Below, in pieces: positions 43,376-52,297 of a stretch of DNA of 64,000 nt. The position numbers were made by a program, and so were the translations under genes. Below the pieces are notes generated by a model. That model did no database searches. It was not told where the DNA came from and was given only the letters and a program-made list of their open reading frames with translations. How positions within the stretch are numbered: the first letter of the stretch is position 1; the number at the start of each line of letters is the position of its first letter. This DNA comes from Methylomonas sp. UP202 (GTDB lineage Bacteria > Pseudomonadota > Gammaproteobacteria > Methylococcales > Methylomonadaceae): the NCBI RefSeq assembly GCF_029910655.1, contig NZ_CP123897.1, forward strand, positions 1,240,001-1,304,000, in the 5' to 3' direction.

Positions 43376-44254
43376 ATGGTCAAGCAATCGGTAACTTGGT
43401 TGAACGGCCAACTGCTACCCACAGAACAGGCGACAGTTCCGGTCAACGACCACGGTTTGTTATACGGCGACGGCGTGTTCGAAGGCATACGCTTTTACAA
43501 GCGCCGTGCCTTCCGTCTGCAACGGCACTTGCAGCGGCTACAGCTGTCGGCGCGGGCGATTGCGCTGGCAATACCACTCTCCACCGAAGAATTGAATGCC
43601 GTGATCGAACGACTGATCGAAGCGTTTGCCGACGATGACGGCTATATCCGTTTAATGGTCACACGCGGCGCCGGACCGTTGGGATTGAATCCCAATAGCT
43701 GTTCGCAGCCCAATGTCATCGCCATCGCCGACCAGTTGACGATGATTGCAATCGCTGAACAACAGGCCGGGGCGCGGCTAATCGTGTCCTCGGTACGCCG
43801 CTTGCCGGCCGACGGCCTCGATCCGCGCATCAAAAGCCTGAATTATTTGAACCACATTCTGGCCAAAATCGAAGCCAACCATGCCGGTGCCGACGAAGCG
43901 ATACTGCTCAACGGCCAAGGCCGGGTCGCGGAGGGCACCGCCGACAACATCTTCATCGTCCGCAACGGCCGCTTGCTGACGCCGCCGTGCAGCGAAGGCG
44001 CGCTGGAAGGCATCACCCGAGAATTGGTGTTAAAGTTGGCGCAAGACAATGGTATCGAAACCAGGGAGCAGCCATTGGGCGTGTACGACCTCTACGCCGC
44101 CGACGAATGTTTCTTGACCGGCACCGGTGCGGAACTGATTCCGGTCGCCAGTATCGACTGCCGATCATTGCCAAATTGCCCCGGCCTGGTATTCCGACAC
44201 TTGCAACAGGCTTTTCGGCGGACCATAGACCAAGAGTGCGGAGTGGTCTTATGA
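43376..44254 (+). CDS. Class IV aminotransferase (branched-chain or D-amino-acid type)
   Basis: A 292-residue PLP enzyme with a strong ribosome-binding site (CAGGAGG). It starts VTWLNGQLLPTEQATVPVNDHGLLYGDGVFEGIRFY, the IlvE/Dat opening. The catalytic Lys is in DPRIKSLNYLNH at residue 152, and the cofactor-binding AEGTADNIFIV and FLTGTGAELIPV segments are intact. The family transfers amino groups between branched-chain amino acids or D-amino acids and 2-oxo acids; exact substrate preference is not decidable here. It is divergent from a MocR regulator and overlaps the start of a DinB remnant (ATGA). Confidence 0.9.
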   Translation: MVKQSVTWLNGQLLPTEQATVPVNDHGLLYGDGVFEGIRFYKRRAFRLQRHLQRLQLSARAIALAIPLSTEELNAVIERLIEAFADDDGYIRLMVTRGAGPLGLNPNSCSQPNVIAIADQLTMIAIAEQQAGARLIVSSVRRLPADGLDPRIKSLNYLNHILAKIEANHAGADEAILLNGQGRVAEGTADNIFIVRNGRLLTPPCSEGALEGITRELVLKLAQDNGIETREQPLGVYDLYAADECFLTGTGAELIPVASIDCRSLPNCPGLVFRHLQQAFRRTIDQECGVVL

Positions 44255-44355
44255 ATTTATTGGAAAATTTGCAGTTGCAGGCGCGATACAGCCAGTGGGT
44301 CAATCAGCGTCTGTACAGCGCATGCGCATCCTTGCCGGACGCCGAACGCAAATAG
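44251..44355 (+). pseudogene. N-terminal remnant of a DinB-family protein
   Basis: Thirty-four residues (LLENLQLQARYSQWVNQRLY, SACASLPDAERK) match the opening of DinB-family four-helix metalloproteins, then a TAG stop. The ATG overlaps the aminotransferase stop, as expected for a once-coupled gene. None of the later DinB histidine motifs are found in 44356-44528, so most of the gene has been deleted. Confidence 0.6.
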
Positions 44356-44528
44356 GTATGCGCAATGCGGCCGACGCCGGCAAGCGTTTAGTACTGGGTA
44401 AAAGCGCGCTTAAAGCGTTGGCGGTATTGTGAGAACGACGATGCCTAACCGGACAACGACTGGGATGCCGGTAAATTTGCCGCGACGATTGTCGATGCGC
44501 CGTATCTTTTAGCACCTGGAGACTTACC

Positions 44529-44939
44529 ATGATTGAACAATCAACTCTAAAAGACGCCGAACGTGTCGTTCGCGTGCTGATGGCGATCATTCTGCTCACT
44601 GCCGGCACCAGCAAGTTTTTCAGCCACGGCGGTTTTTTCGAATACTACGCGGGGTTGTTTCAAGGCGACCTTCGTATTCGGCTTCCCACATGGCTGGTCA
44701 AGGCTTACTTGTACGCGATACCGTTCATCGAAATCGGACTCGGCTGCGTACTTCTCAGCAATCGCCATAAAGTGCTTGCCGTTTACGGCTGGTTTGCCTT
44801 CATGCTTAGCCTGCTCATTGGTCACTACATCTTGCAAGAATGGTCTTCCGTCAGTCAGATGCTCGACTATTTCTTTCTAGGATTGCTTTGCTTGGTATTG
44901 CCCAACCATCAATCGTGGCTTAGACGGGACATTGCATGA
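44529..44939 (+). CDS. DoxX-like small membrane protein
   Basis: A 136-residue protein with four hydrophobic helices. VLMAIILLTAGTSKFFSHGGFFEYYAGLF and the later PFIEIGLGCVLL match the DoxX/MauE-like fold: a Gly-Thr/Ser-Lys-Phe after the first helix and a Pro-x-x-Glu in the next. Such proteins support membrane quinone/thiol redox processes; the exact role here is unknown. GGAG lies eight bases before the ATG. Confidence 0.75.
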   Translation: MIEQSTLKDAERVVRVLMAIILLTAGTSKFFSHGGFFEYYAGLFQGDLRIRLPTWLVKAYLYAIPFIEIGLGCVLLSNRHKVLAVYGWFAFMLSLLIGHYILQEWSSVSQMLDYFFLGLLCLVLPNHQSWLRRDIA

Positions 44940-44975
44940 CTGACCGGCGGATCCGGACGCTAGGGTTTGCTCTAG

Positions 44976-45275
44976 GTGTGCAGCGTGAATTTTAGACGAC
45001 TGACGCGTGTTGTCGCGGTCCTGCTTTTGCTTTCCGGCACTGTGTTGACTGGCTACTATGCCAACGAAATCCGTGTTGCGCGTAGCGAGACGCCCAAAAT
45101 TCTAGCCCTAGCCTGGCAAACCCACGGCAAACGGATCAGCTTACGGGATCTGCCGCTCCAACGTTTGCAATGGCTCCTGGCGATCGAGGATCCGGCCTTT
45201 TACGAACACCAAGGGGTGGACCTCTACACACCGGGTGCGGGCATGACGACGATCAGCCAGGGTTTGGTCAGCTGA
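44976..45275 (+). pseudogene. 5' fragment of a GT51 peptidoglycan transglycosylase
   Basis: About 99 residues from GTG 44976 (GTG 44985 also possible): an N-terminal membrane helix (VVAVLLLLSGTVLTGYYA) followed by PLQRLQWLLAIEDPAFYEHQGVDLYTPGAGMTTISQGLV, the first GT51 motif containing the catalytic Glu (AIEDP.FYEHQGVD). The frame ends in TGA just after that motif, and the rest of the domain is missing. Neighbouring sequence switches straight to a NAD-kinase-like fragment, pointing to a deletion junction near 45265-45275. Confidence 0.75.
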
Positions 45276-46107
45276 ATTACAGCCTGAAAAACGACGGTCT
45301 GACTTATGTTTCGGAAGACCCATTGAAACTGTCGGATATCAGTGGCGTCTGCAAGAGGCCGAACGGACGCTGAAAGCATTGGGCCGGTTTCAATTGCTGG
45401 AACGGCGTTTGCTGCCCAATTACCAGTTTGGACCAACTGATATCGTGGTCACCATCGGCCAGGATGGACTGGTAGCCAATACCCTGAAATATCTCGAAGG
45501 CCAGCCGGTCATTGCCATCAATCCCGATCCTGGTCGATGGGATGGGAAACTGCTGCCCTTCGAAATAGGGGAGTTACAATCAGCGGTGACGAAAACGATA
45601 GCCGGAAAATCGGCTTGTAAAACCATTACCTTTGCCGAGGCTAGGACCAATGATGGTCAACGCATTCTGGCAGTCAATGACCTGTTTGTCGGACCGAAAA
45701 GCCACACTTCGGCACGATACCTGCTGTCGTGGAATGGCCGAGAGGAAACTCAATCGTCGTCGGGCATCATTATCTCGACAGGCTTTGGCTCGACTGGCTG
45801 GTTTCAGTCGATCTTGGCAGGGGCCTTAGGCGTTTCCGGCAGCGAGTCCCATCCGCTTAAGAAGGGTTTTGCCTGGCATGAACAACGCTTGCAATTTACC
45901 GTTCGTGAACCGTTTCCGAGCCTGACTACCGGTACCAGCTTGGTATTCGGCGCCATCACACCCGCCACTCCGCTCAAACTGGAATCGCAGATGCCTGAAA
46001 ATGGCGTGATCTTCTCGGACGGTATTGAAACCGACTATTTGGCATTCAATTCCGGTACCGTGGTGACGATCAGTTTGGCAGCGACTCAAGGGCAATTGAT
46101 CGTTTGA
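45247..46107 (+). pseudogene. 3' part of a NAD-kinase-like protein, N-terminus missing
   Basis: The open frame from 45247 (after TGA 45244) encodes EAERTLKALGRFQLLERRLL, then FGPTDIVVTIGQDGLVANTLKYLEGQPVIAINPDPGRWDGKLLPF, and GIIISTGFGSTGWFQSIL. These match the ATP-NAD kinase-like superfamily, with GQDG in place of the GGDG motif and the Ser-Thr-Gly-x-Gly-Ser-Thr-Gly core intact. The first ATG/TTG-type start is TTG 45379 (242 residues). The expected N-terminal region is missing and replaced by GT51 fragment sequence. The product may or may not be made. Confidence 0.65.
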
Positions 46108-46287
46108 ATTTGGAATTTGACACATATGTAGGTATTTCAACGCCCCCGTCGGTTTCAAATTGAAACCAATCTGACGCCACCAACAAAAGACCAGCTTTGG
46201 CAATGATGGATTTTTGAAGTATCAAATGCTCGGAATCGGCCATAGGACTAAGAGAAATAGTCAAATCTGGTGTACGGCTGAATTGAA

Positions 46288-46503
46288 TCAGGCGGCCATC
46301 TGCTGGGTTTCTTCAGTTTTCCACGTTTCCGTGATGACAGCGATGCCGTCCTGACAACGGATGCCCTCAATCACCTCTGGCAGGCGTTTAAATCCGCGTA
46401 TCTTGCGCCAACTTTTTTCGGCGACCAGCGCCAGTCGGAACACCAAACCCAACAAGGTATTGCGGGACAGGCAATTCTTAGTGCAGGTCGTTCGATGGCG
46501 AAT
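46288..46503 (-). pseudogene. C-terminal remnant of an IS256-like transposase
   Basis: On the minus strand a 72-codon stretch reads QVVDFIRHRTTCTKNCLSRN, TLLGLVFRLALVAEKSWRK, IRGFKRLPEVIEGIRCQDG, ending AA-stop at 46288. This resembles the C-terminus of IS256/mutator-type transposases (R-T-x-x-T-K-x-x-x-S-R ... A-x-x-x-W-R). An in-frame stop lies just upstream, and no N-terminal part or terminal repeats are found. The family assignment is by motif only. It lies immediately before the NRPS locus. The stretch 46108-46287 holds nothing recognisable. Confidence 0.6.
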
Positions 46504-46911
46504 AAAATCAACAACTTGTTAATGCAAGTTTGGCTTTAAAGGAGGGTGGAATGTTTTCTTCTGGGTTTTTGGACATCTTCTAATGGACTGTTCAATTTCT
46601 CGGCGCAAGCCCTCCGAACAGCATCATCCGGGCAAAAACGGACAGATTGCAAGGGTGCTTTTGACCTGTTGCTACGCCAACACTATGGTGGGGAAATTAT
46701 TTCCGTTAGTCGTCTCCATTTCAAATAACCGGTTTCAAGGAACGTTAGGTTTCTATTGTCAACCGACTAAAGCGCTCAAGCGCTACCGGTTTTACGCCAC
46801 TTAGTAACAAGACAAAAGCAATACGCGATTATGAATTGCATTTGAAATTAGGGGCGGAAATTCAAAGACGAAATTTCATTCAACATTGGGTTGGATAGAA
46901 CCGGAGGCAAG
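46504..46911. other. AT-rich upstream region of the NRPS locus
   Basis: These 408 bases contain no credible gene and are markedly more AT-rich than the flanks. They must hold the promoter of the first NRPS gene, since remnants lie upstream. GGAGG at 46903-46907, four bases before ATG 46912, is the ribosome-binding site. Specific promoter boxes are not assigned. Confidence 0.5.
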
Positions 46912-49900
46912 ATGTTAAACGAGCGACATTATTTTGATGGTTCCGCCGTTGATGTTTTAAGGGTAGAAGGAGCCACTTCTCTGACGGATGTGTTGCAGCG
47001 ACGCGCAGAATGTCATCCTCACCGGATTGCGTATACATTTTTGGATTATGGCGCATCAGGCCAGCATTCGCTGACCTATGGCGAACTGAACGCAAAATCC
47101 AGGCAATTAGCCGCATTGTTGCAGCAGATGGGTTTGCAAGGTGAGCGAGCCTTATTACTCTATCCGCCCGGCCTGGATTACATCGTAGCCTTTTTTGCTT
47201 GCCTTTGCGCAGGGGCGATTGCTGTTCCGGCCTATCCGCCGAGTAATAATCGGCATATGCCCAGACTACAGGCCATTCTCGATGACAGCAAAGCCAAAAT
47301 AATTCTTACCACCCAGCAAGTTGCCAATAACATTCGTCATTTCCCCAGCGCCACGGGTGATTTGTTAGATAAACATTGGTTGCAAACTGATGTCGTCGAA
47401 CACAATGTCGATGCAAGCTCATGGCAGGCCCCTATCTTACAAGCGAAGGATTTGGCCTTTCTACAATACACCTCGGGCTCTACCGGCGACGCAAAGGGGG
47501 TGATGATTAGCCACGGTAACCTGATGGCTAATCAACAGTTAATCAAACGCCGATTTGGCCACGACGAACGGTCGACTGTGGTCGGTTGGCTCCCGCTTTA
47601 TCACGACATGGGCCTGATCGGTAATGTCATGCAACCCTTGTATTGCGGGGCTAGCGCCGTTTTGATGTCCCCGATGGCCTTTTTGGAAAAACCGCTACGC
47701 TGGTTGCAAGCCATTAGCGATTACCGTGCGCATACCAGTGGCGGTCCTAACTTTGCCTACGATTTGTGCGTCCAAAAAATCAGTCGCGATGAGTTGATGG
47801 GGATTGATCTGAGCAGTTGGCAACTGGCATTCAATGGCGCCGAACCTATCAATCCGCTGACCTTGCAACGATTTAGCGACGCATTTAAGGCATGTGGATT
47901 CCAACGGCGTTCATTTTATCCCTGTTATGGCCTGGCCGAAGCAACATTACTGGCGACTGGCGGTGATAAACAATCCCTTCCAAAGATTCGCGCATTCGAT
48001 AAAGCTGCCTTGGAACAACGCATAGTCCATTCGATTGATGATCATCAATTGAATGCCAGAAGCCTTGTAGGATGCGGAACCATCGATATTCATGATGGAC
48101 AAGACTTGCGTATTGTCGATCCTGATAACGCCACTTGTTGCCCGAATGGTCGAATCGGAGAAATTTGGCTGAGCGGTCCCTGTATCGCCCGGGGCTATTG
48201 GCAGAATCCTGACGTTAGCGGAAAAACATTTGTTTACGATGCCCATGGCCAACCCTGGTTACGCACGGGTGACTTGGGATTTATCGACGGTGGAGAATTG
48301 TTCGTTTCCGGGCGCCTGAAAGATCTGATCATTATTCGTGGCCGTAATTATTATCCGCACGATCTTGAGTACGCTGTCGAAGCTGCAACCGATGCTTTGA
48401 ATCCTGCATCGACAGCGGCATTTTCGGTTGATGAAGGCGATGGCGAAAGGCTGATTGTGTTAGCCGAATTAAAACGAAATCGGGTCAGACAAGGTGATTA
48501 TCGAAGCGAGTTCTCGGCTATCCGTGCCCGGTTGACCGAAGAATGCGGTATCCAAGCCGACCAGATTTTGTTTCTAAAACCCGGTGCCATTTTAAAGACC
48601 AGTAGCGGAAAACTTCGGCGAAACGCTTGCCGTGAGCTTTTTATCCAGCATGGGTTTGAATTTATCGCCATCGACAACTTACAAGTGACGAGTGAAATAT
48701 CACAGTCTTTAGTGAGTGTTGATTCGGGGGCAAGCGAACGCCGCTTATTGCGCCAAGCGTTACTGGCGATAGATAGCGGCAACGCCGCCGATTTATTGGC
48801 GGGACATCTTGCGCTGAAAGCCTCGGCATTATCCGGATTGGCCGCAGGTACCGTCGAAACAAACCATACGCTATCGCAACTGGGCTTAGACTCGTTGAAA
48901 GCCGTGGAAATGAAATATTTCATTGACGAGTTGCTAGGCATCGATCTACCCATCACTGATTTACTCGGCAGCTCAACCTTATCTGTTTGTGCTGCAACTG
49001 CGCTGAGTCTGGCCAAACGTGCCGCCAACGCGCCTGTTTCGCTTGCCAACGCTGACATAGATGGGGCTTTGAACTCCGAGATGTCATACAACCAACAGGC
49101 ATTGTGGACACGCGCGCAAATAGCGCCCAACAATGCATCGCATCACATGTTCATTGCATTGCAAATCAGGGACGAATTAAACCGCGAAGCGCTGGGGCGC
49201 GCACTGATTGAATTGCATCAGCGACATTCGCAATTGCGTGTTGGGTTTAAGCTAGGCACCGATCAACATCCGGTTTGTCTACCTCGTGATCGACTAGAGC
49301 CATGGCTGGAACAGGTTGACTGCCGTGATCACTCGCAGCAAATGAAGAATCTGCATAGTTTCTTCAACAAGCCGTTTGACCTAGAGCATGGACCGCTATT
49401 GAGATGCGGGGTATTCAGTTGTGATGATGACTATCCTGTTCTGGCATTTTGTGCGCATCATTTAATCGTCGATTTTCGTTCTCTGCAAGTATTGCTGACG
49501 GAGTTACAAACACTCTATTTAGCTCAAAGCGCCGGTCAGACATCTCTATTGCCATCCTCTACGTCGGTTTACTCGGATTATGTCGCATGGCAACGGAATT
49601 ATCTGGACAGCGCTGCCGCCGAACAAGACTTGAACTATTGGCGGCGGCAGCTGGCTGGTGAGTTACCCAGGGTGGAGCTGCCAGGTGAACGATTATCTGC
49701 CGGTGCTGATTCAACCCAAAGCGCTGCGGAAACGCTACATATTTCGACTGAAACGTTGAATAAACTTAAGTGTTTGGCCGCAATTCATCACACCACGCTG
49801 TATACGCTGTTATTGAGTGTCTTTAAGACCCTGCTGTACCGCTATAGTGGTCAAACCGATCTAATCGTCGGCAGCCCAACCTTAGGACGACCCAAGCGCG

Positions 49901-52215
49901 AATTTGCAGATTTAGTGGGCTATTTCGTCAATCCAGTCGCATTACGTAGCCGACCTCATGGCGAACAGCCATTCTGCGATTACTTGGCTCATGTCAGTAC
50001 CACCGTGCTGGAAGCACTCGATCATCAACATTATCCCTATGCGTTGTTGGTGGAAAAGGTTTTGCATCGCACTGCCAACGATATAGCACCATTTCGGACC
50101 TGGTTCGTGTTGCAATCCGCGGATGATCCTTTGGCGGCGGCACTTGCCTTGGGACAATCGAGTATTGCCGGCCAGTGGGGTGATGTTGCGGTTGCAACGG
50201 TTGCCTTGCCGGAAAGATCGGAAGAGTTCGATTTGGCCTTGTTATGCGCGGAAATTGATCAGGGTTTGAAGGTCGTGTTTAGCTATCGTTGTGACGTCAT
50301 GAGCCGATTGACAGCACTGCGTATGCTGGGACATTTTCAATGTCTGCTGAACGGCATATTGGCGGAACCCACCGCCCGGTTGAGTCAATTACCGTTTTTG
50401 ACTGTGCCGGAAAAACAGCAGCTGGCTGCATGGAATAGCACAACAACTTGTTACCCAGAGCACCCGAGCATCGTTGATCTATTTGAAGCGGCTGTAGATC
50501 GTCAACCCCAGGCAACGGCTTTGATATTTGGCGAGCAGCGAATTTCCTATGTCGAGTTAAATCAGCGAGCCAACCGGTTGGCGCATTATCTGATCGCACA
50601 AGGTGCCGGTCCGGAGCGTCGCATCGCATTAAGCATGCCCCGTTGCTCTGCCTTATTGATCGGCATGTTGGCCATCTTGAAAGCAGGTGCGGTCTATGTG
50701 CCGGTTGATCCAAGCTATCCCCAAGAACGGCAGACTTATTTGTTTCAGGATGCTGGGGCTGATTGGTTATTAACTGTGATGTCCTTGGCACCGGCTTTGG
50801 ATTCCGGCCACTTAGTGAAAATCTGCGTCGACGAACCGCATGAGTTCGGCGCATACAGTGCGACTAACCCATCTGTTAAGCGATTTCCGACATCCGCTGC
50901 CTACCTGATTTACACCTCCGGTTCGACCGGTCAACCCAAAGGTGTGGTGGTCAGCCATGCCAATCTGTTGCATTCAACATTGGCGAGAAGCACTCACTAT
51001 CGTGAACCGCTTGATTGTTACCTGCTATTACCGTCGTTTGCATTCGATAGCTCGGTGGCTGGCATTTTCTGGAGTTTAAGCCAGGGAGCTGCCCTTTGTT
51101 TACCTAACGACAACTTACTGAAAGAACCGCTTGGATTGGGTGCCTTGATTGAGCAAAACCAGGTCACTCACCTTTTAACCTTGCCTTCGTTATATCAAGT
51201 GTTACTGGAGCACGTTCCCAGCGTTGCTTTGCAAAGCCTGCATGCCGCCATTGTCGCAGGCGAAGCTTGCCCAGGCGTCTTGGCTGAACTCCATCACACG
51301 CGTTTACCGAACGTCGAGTTATTCAACGAATACGGTCCGACCGAAGCCACCGTTTGGTGCAGCGTATATCGCGTACAACCGACCGATTGCGATGCGACTC
51401 TGCCGATAGGCACTCCCATTGCCAATATGCGCATTCATATTGTCGATGCGGCGATGCAGCCTGTTCCAGTCGGTGTGGCAGGCGAGTTGCTGGTTGGCGG
51501 CGAGGGTATTAGCCGTGGTTATCTCGGCCAACCCGGTTTGACCGCAGAACGATTTGTACCTGATCCGTTCGCGCACAACGGCGGACGCTTATACCGAACT
51601 GGCGATCGGGTGAGGTATCGCGCGGACGGAAATATTGAATTTTTAGGGCGTTTCGATCAGCAAGTCAAAATCAGAGGCTATCGCATTGAACTCGGTGAAA
51701 TCGAAGCCTGCTTATTGCGTCATCCAGGCGTGAATGCCGCCGCCGTCATCGTTCGAGAAGACACACCGGGTATGAAGCGTCTGGTCGCCTATTGGAGCGG
51801 TGATGCTTTGGTTCAGGATGCACTGAGGTCTCTGCTTAAGGATGGACTGCCCGACTACATGCAGCCATCGGCTTGGGTATGGCTTGAGTCCATGCCGTTG
51901 AATGCCAATGGCAAGCTGGATCGCAAAGCCCTGCCAATGCCGGAAATTCGGACCGACGATCAAGACACCTTTGTGGCGCCGCGCGACGAGGCAGAGGAAG
52001 CGGTAGCGTCTATCTGGCGTGAAGTCCTGGGTATTGATCGTTTGAGCATTCACGATGACTTTTTCGAGCTGGGAGGACACTCATTGGCGGGCGTGCAAGT
52101 GATGGCAAAAATACAGGAAATATTCGCAATCGATCTACCCGTCAACGTGTTGTTCGAGGCAACGACGCTAGCCAAATTCGTTGATCGCATGGCTGAGTGT
52201 CAGAGTGAGGAATGA
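46912..52215 (+). CDS. NRPS 1: fatty-acyl-AMP ligase, ACP, condensation, adenylation, PCP
   Basis: A 1767-residue loading protein. FAAL covers about 1-575 (LQYTSGSTGDAKGVMISHGN near 183, WLPLYHDMGLIGNVMQP). ACP carries its phosphopantetheine Ser near 661 (LGLDSLKAVEM). The C domain's active-site HHLIVD lies at about 848-853, with the acceptor loop intact, consistent with a starter-type C domain joining a fatty acid to the first amino acid. Adenylation covers about 1150-1650 (YLIYTSGSTGQPKG near 1331). PCP Ser is near 1723 (LGGHSLAG). The specificity residues read D-S-A-L-I-A-E-V-W-K by alignment to GrsA; I cannot assign the amino acid. Base composition is lower in GC than NRPS 2 and 3. Expected role: activate a free fatty acid as AMP ester and start a lipopeptide. 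Confidence 0.93.
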   Translation: MLNERHYFDGSAVDVLRVEGATSLTDVLQRRAECHPHRIAYTFLDYGASGQHSLTYGELNAKSRQLAALLQQMGLQGERALLLYPPGLDYIVAFFACLCAGAIAVPAYPPSNNRHMPRLQAILDDSKAKIILTTQQVANNIRHFPSATGDLLDKHWLQTDVVEHNVDASSWQAPILQAKDLAFLQYTSGSTGDAKGVMISHGNLMANQQLIKRRFGHDERSTVVGWLPLYHDMGLIGNVMQPLYCGASAVLMSPMAFLEKPLRWLQAISDYRAHTSGGPNFAYDLCVQKISRDELMGIDLSSWQLAFNGAEPINPLTLQRFSDAFKACGFQRRSFYPCYGLAEATLLATGGDKQSLPKIRAFDKAALEQRIVHSIDDHQLNARSLVGCGTIDIHDGQDLRIVDPDNATCCPNGRIGEIWLSGPCIARGYWQNPDVSGKTFVYDAHGQPWLRTGDLGFIDGGELFVSGRLKDLIIIRGRNYYPHDLEYAVEAATDALNPASTAAFSVDEGDGERLIVLAELKRNRVRQGDYRSEFSAIRARLTEECGIQADQILFLKPGAILKTSSGKLRRNACRELFIQHGFEFIAIDNLQVTSEISQSLVSVDSGASERRLLRQALLAIDSGNAADLLAGHLALKASALSGLAAGTVETNHTLSQLGLDSLKAVEMKYFIDELLGIDLPITDLLGSSTLSVCAATALSLAKRAANAPVSLANADIDGALNSEMSYNQQALWTRAQIAPNNASHHMFIALQIRDELNREALGRALIELHQRHSQLRVGFKLGTDQHPVCLPRDRLEPWLEQVDCRDHSQQMKNLHSFFNKPFDLEHGPLLRCGVFSCDDDYPVLAFCAHHLIVDFRSLQVLLTELQTLYLAQSAGQTSLLPSSTSVYSDYVAWQRNYLDSAAAEQDLNYWRRQLAGELPRVELPGERLSAGADSTQSAAETLHISTETLNKLKCLAAIHHTTLYTLLLSVFKTLLYRYSGQTDLIVGSPTLGRPKREFADLVGYFVNPVALRSRPHGEQPFCDYLAHVSTTVLEALDHQHYPYALLVEKVLHRTANDIAPFRTWFVLQSADDPLAAALALGQSSIAGQWGDVAVATVALPERSEEFDLALLCAEIDQGLKVVFSYRCDVMSRLTALRMLGHFQCLLNGILAEPTARLSQLPFLTVPEKQQLAAWNSTTTCYPEHPSIVDLFEAAVDRQPQATALIFGEQRISYVELNQRANRLAHYLIAQGAGPERRIALSMPRCSALLIGMLAILKAGAVYVPVDPSYPQERQTYLFQDAGADWLLTVMSLAPALDSGHLVKICVDEPHEFGAYSATNPSVKRFPTSAAYLIYTSGSTGQPKGVVVSHANLLHSTLARSTHYREPLDCYLLLPSFAFDSSVAGIFWSLSQGAALCLPNDNLLKEPLGLGALIEQNQVTHLLTLPSLYQVLLEHVPSVALQSLHAAIVAGEACPGVLAELHHTRLPNVELFNEYGPTEATVWCSVYRVQPTDCDATLPIGTPIANMRIHIVDAAMQPVPVGVAGELLVGGEGISRGYLGQPGLTAERFVPDPFAHNGGRLYRTGDRVRYRADGNIEFLGRFDQQVKIRGYRIELGEIEACLLRHPGVNAAAVIVREDTPGMKRLVAYWSGDALVQDALRSLLKDGLPDYMQPSAWVWLESMPLNANGKLDRKALPMPEIRTDDQDTFVAPRDEAEEAVASIWREVLGIDRLSIHDDFFELGGHSLAGVQVMAKIQEIFAIDLPVNVLFEATTLAKFVDRMAECQSEE

Positions 52216-52297
52216 TGACGAATTGCATAGATTGTTGGGGCGAATTGGTTCGCATCCAATGGCTTGATAACAAATTAATGAATAGGAAACGGAAGCC

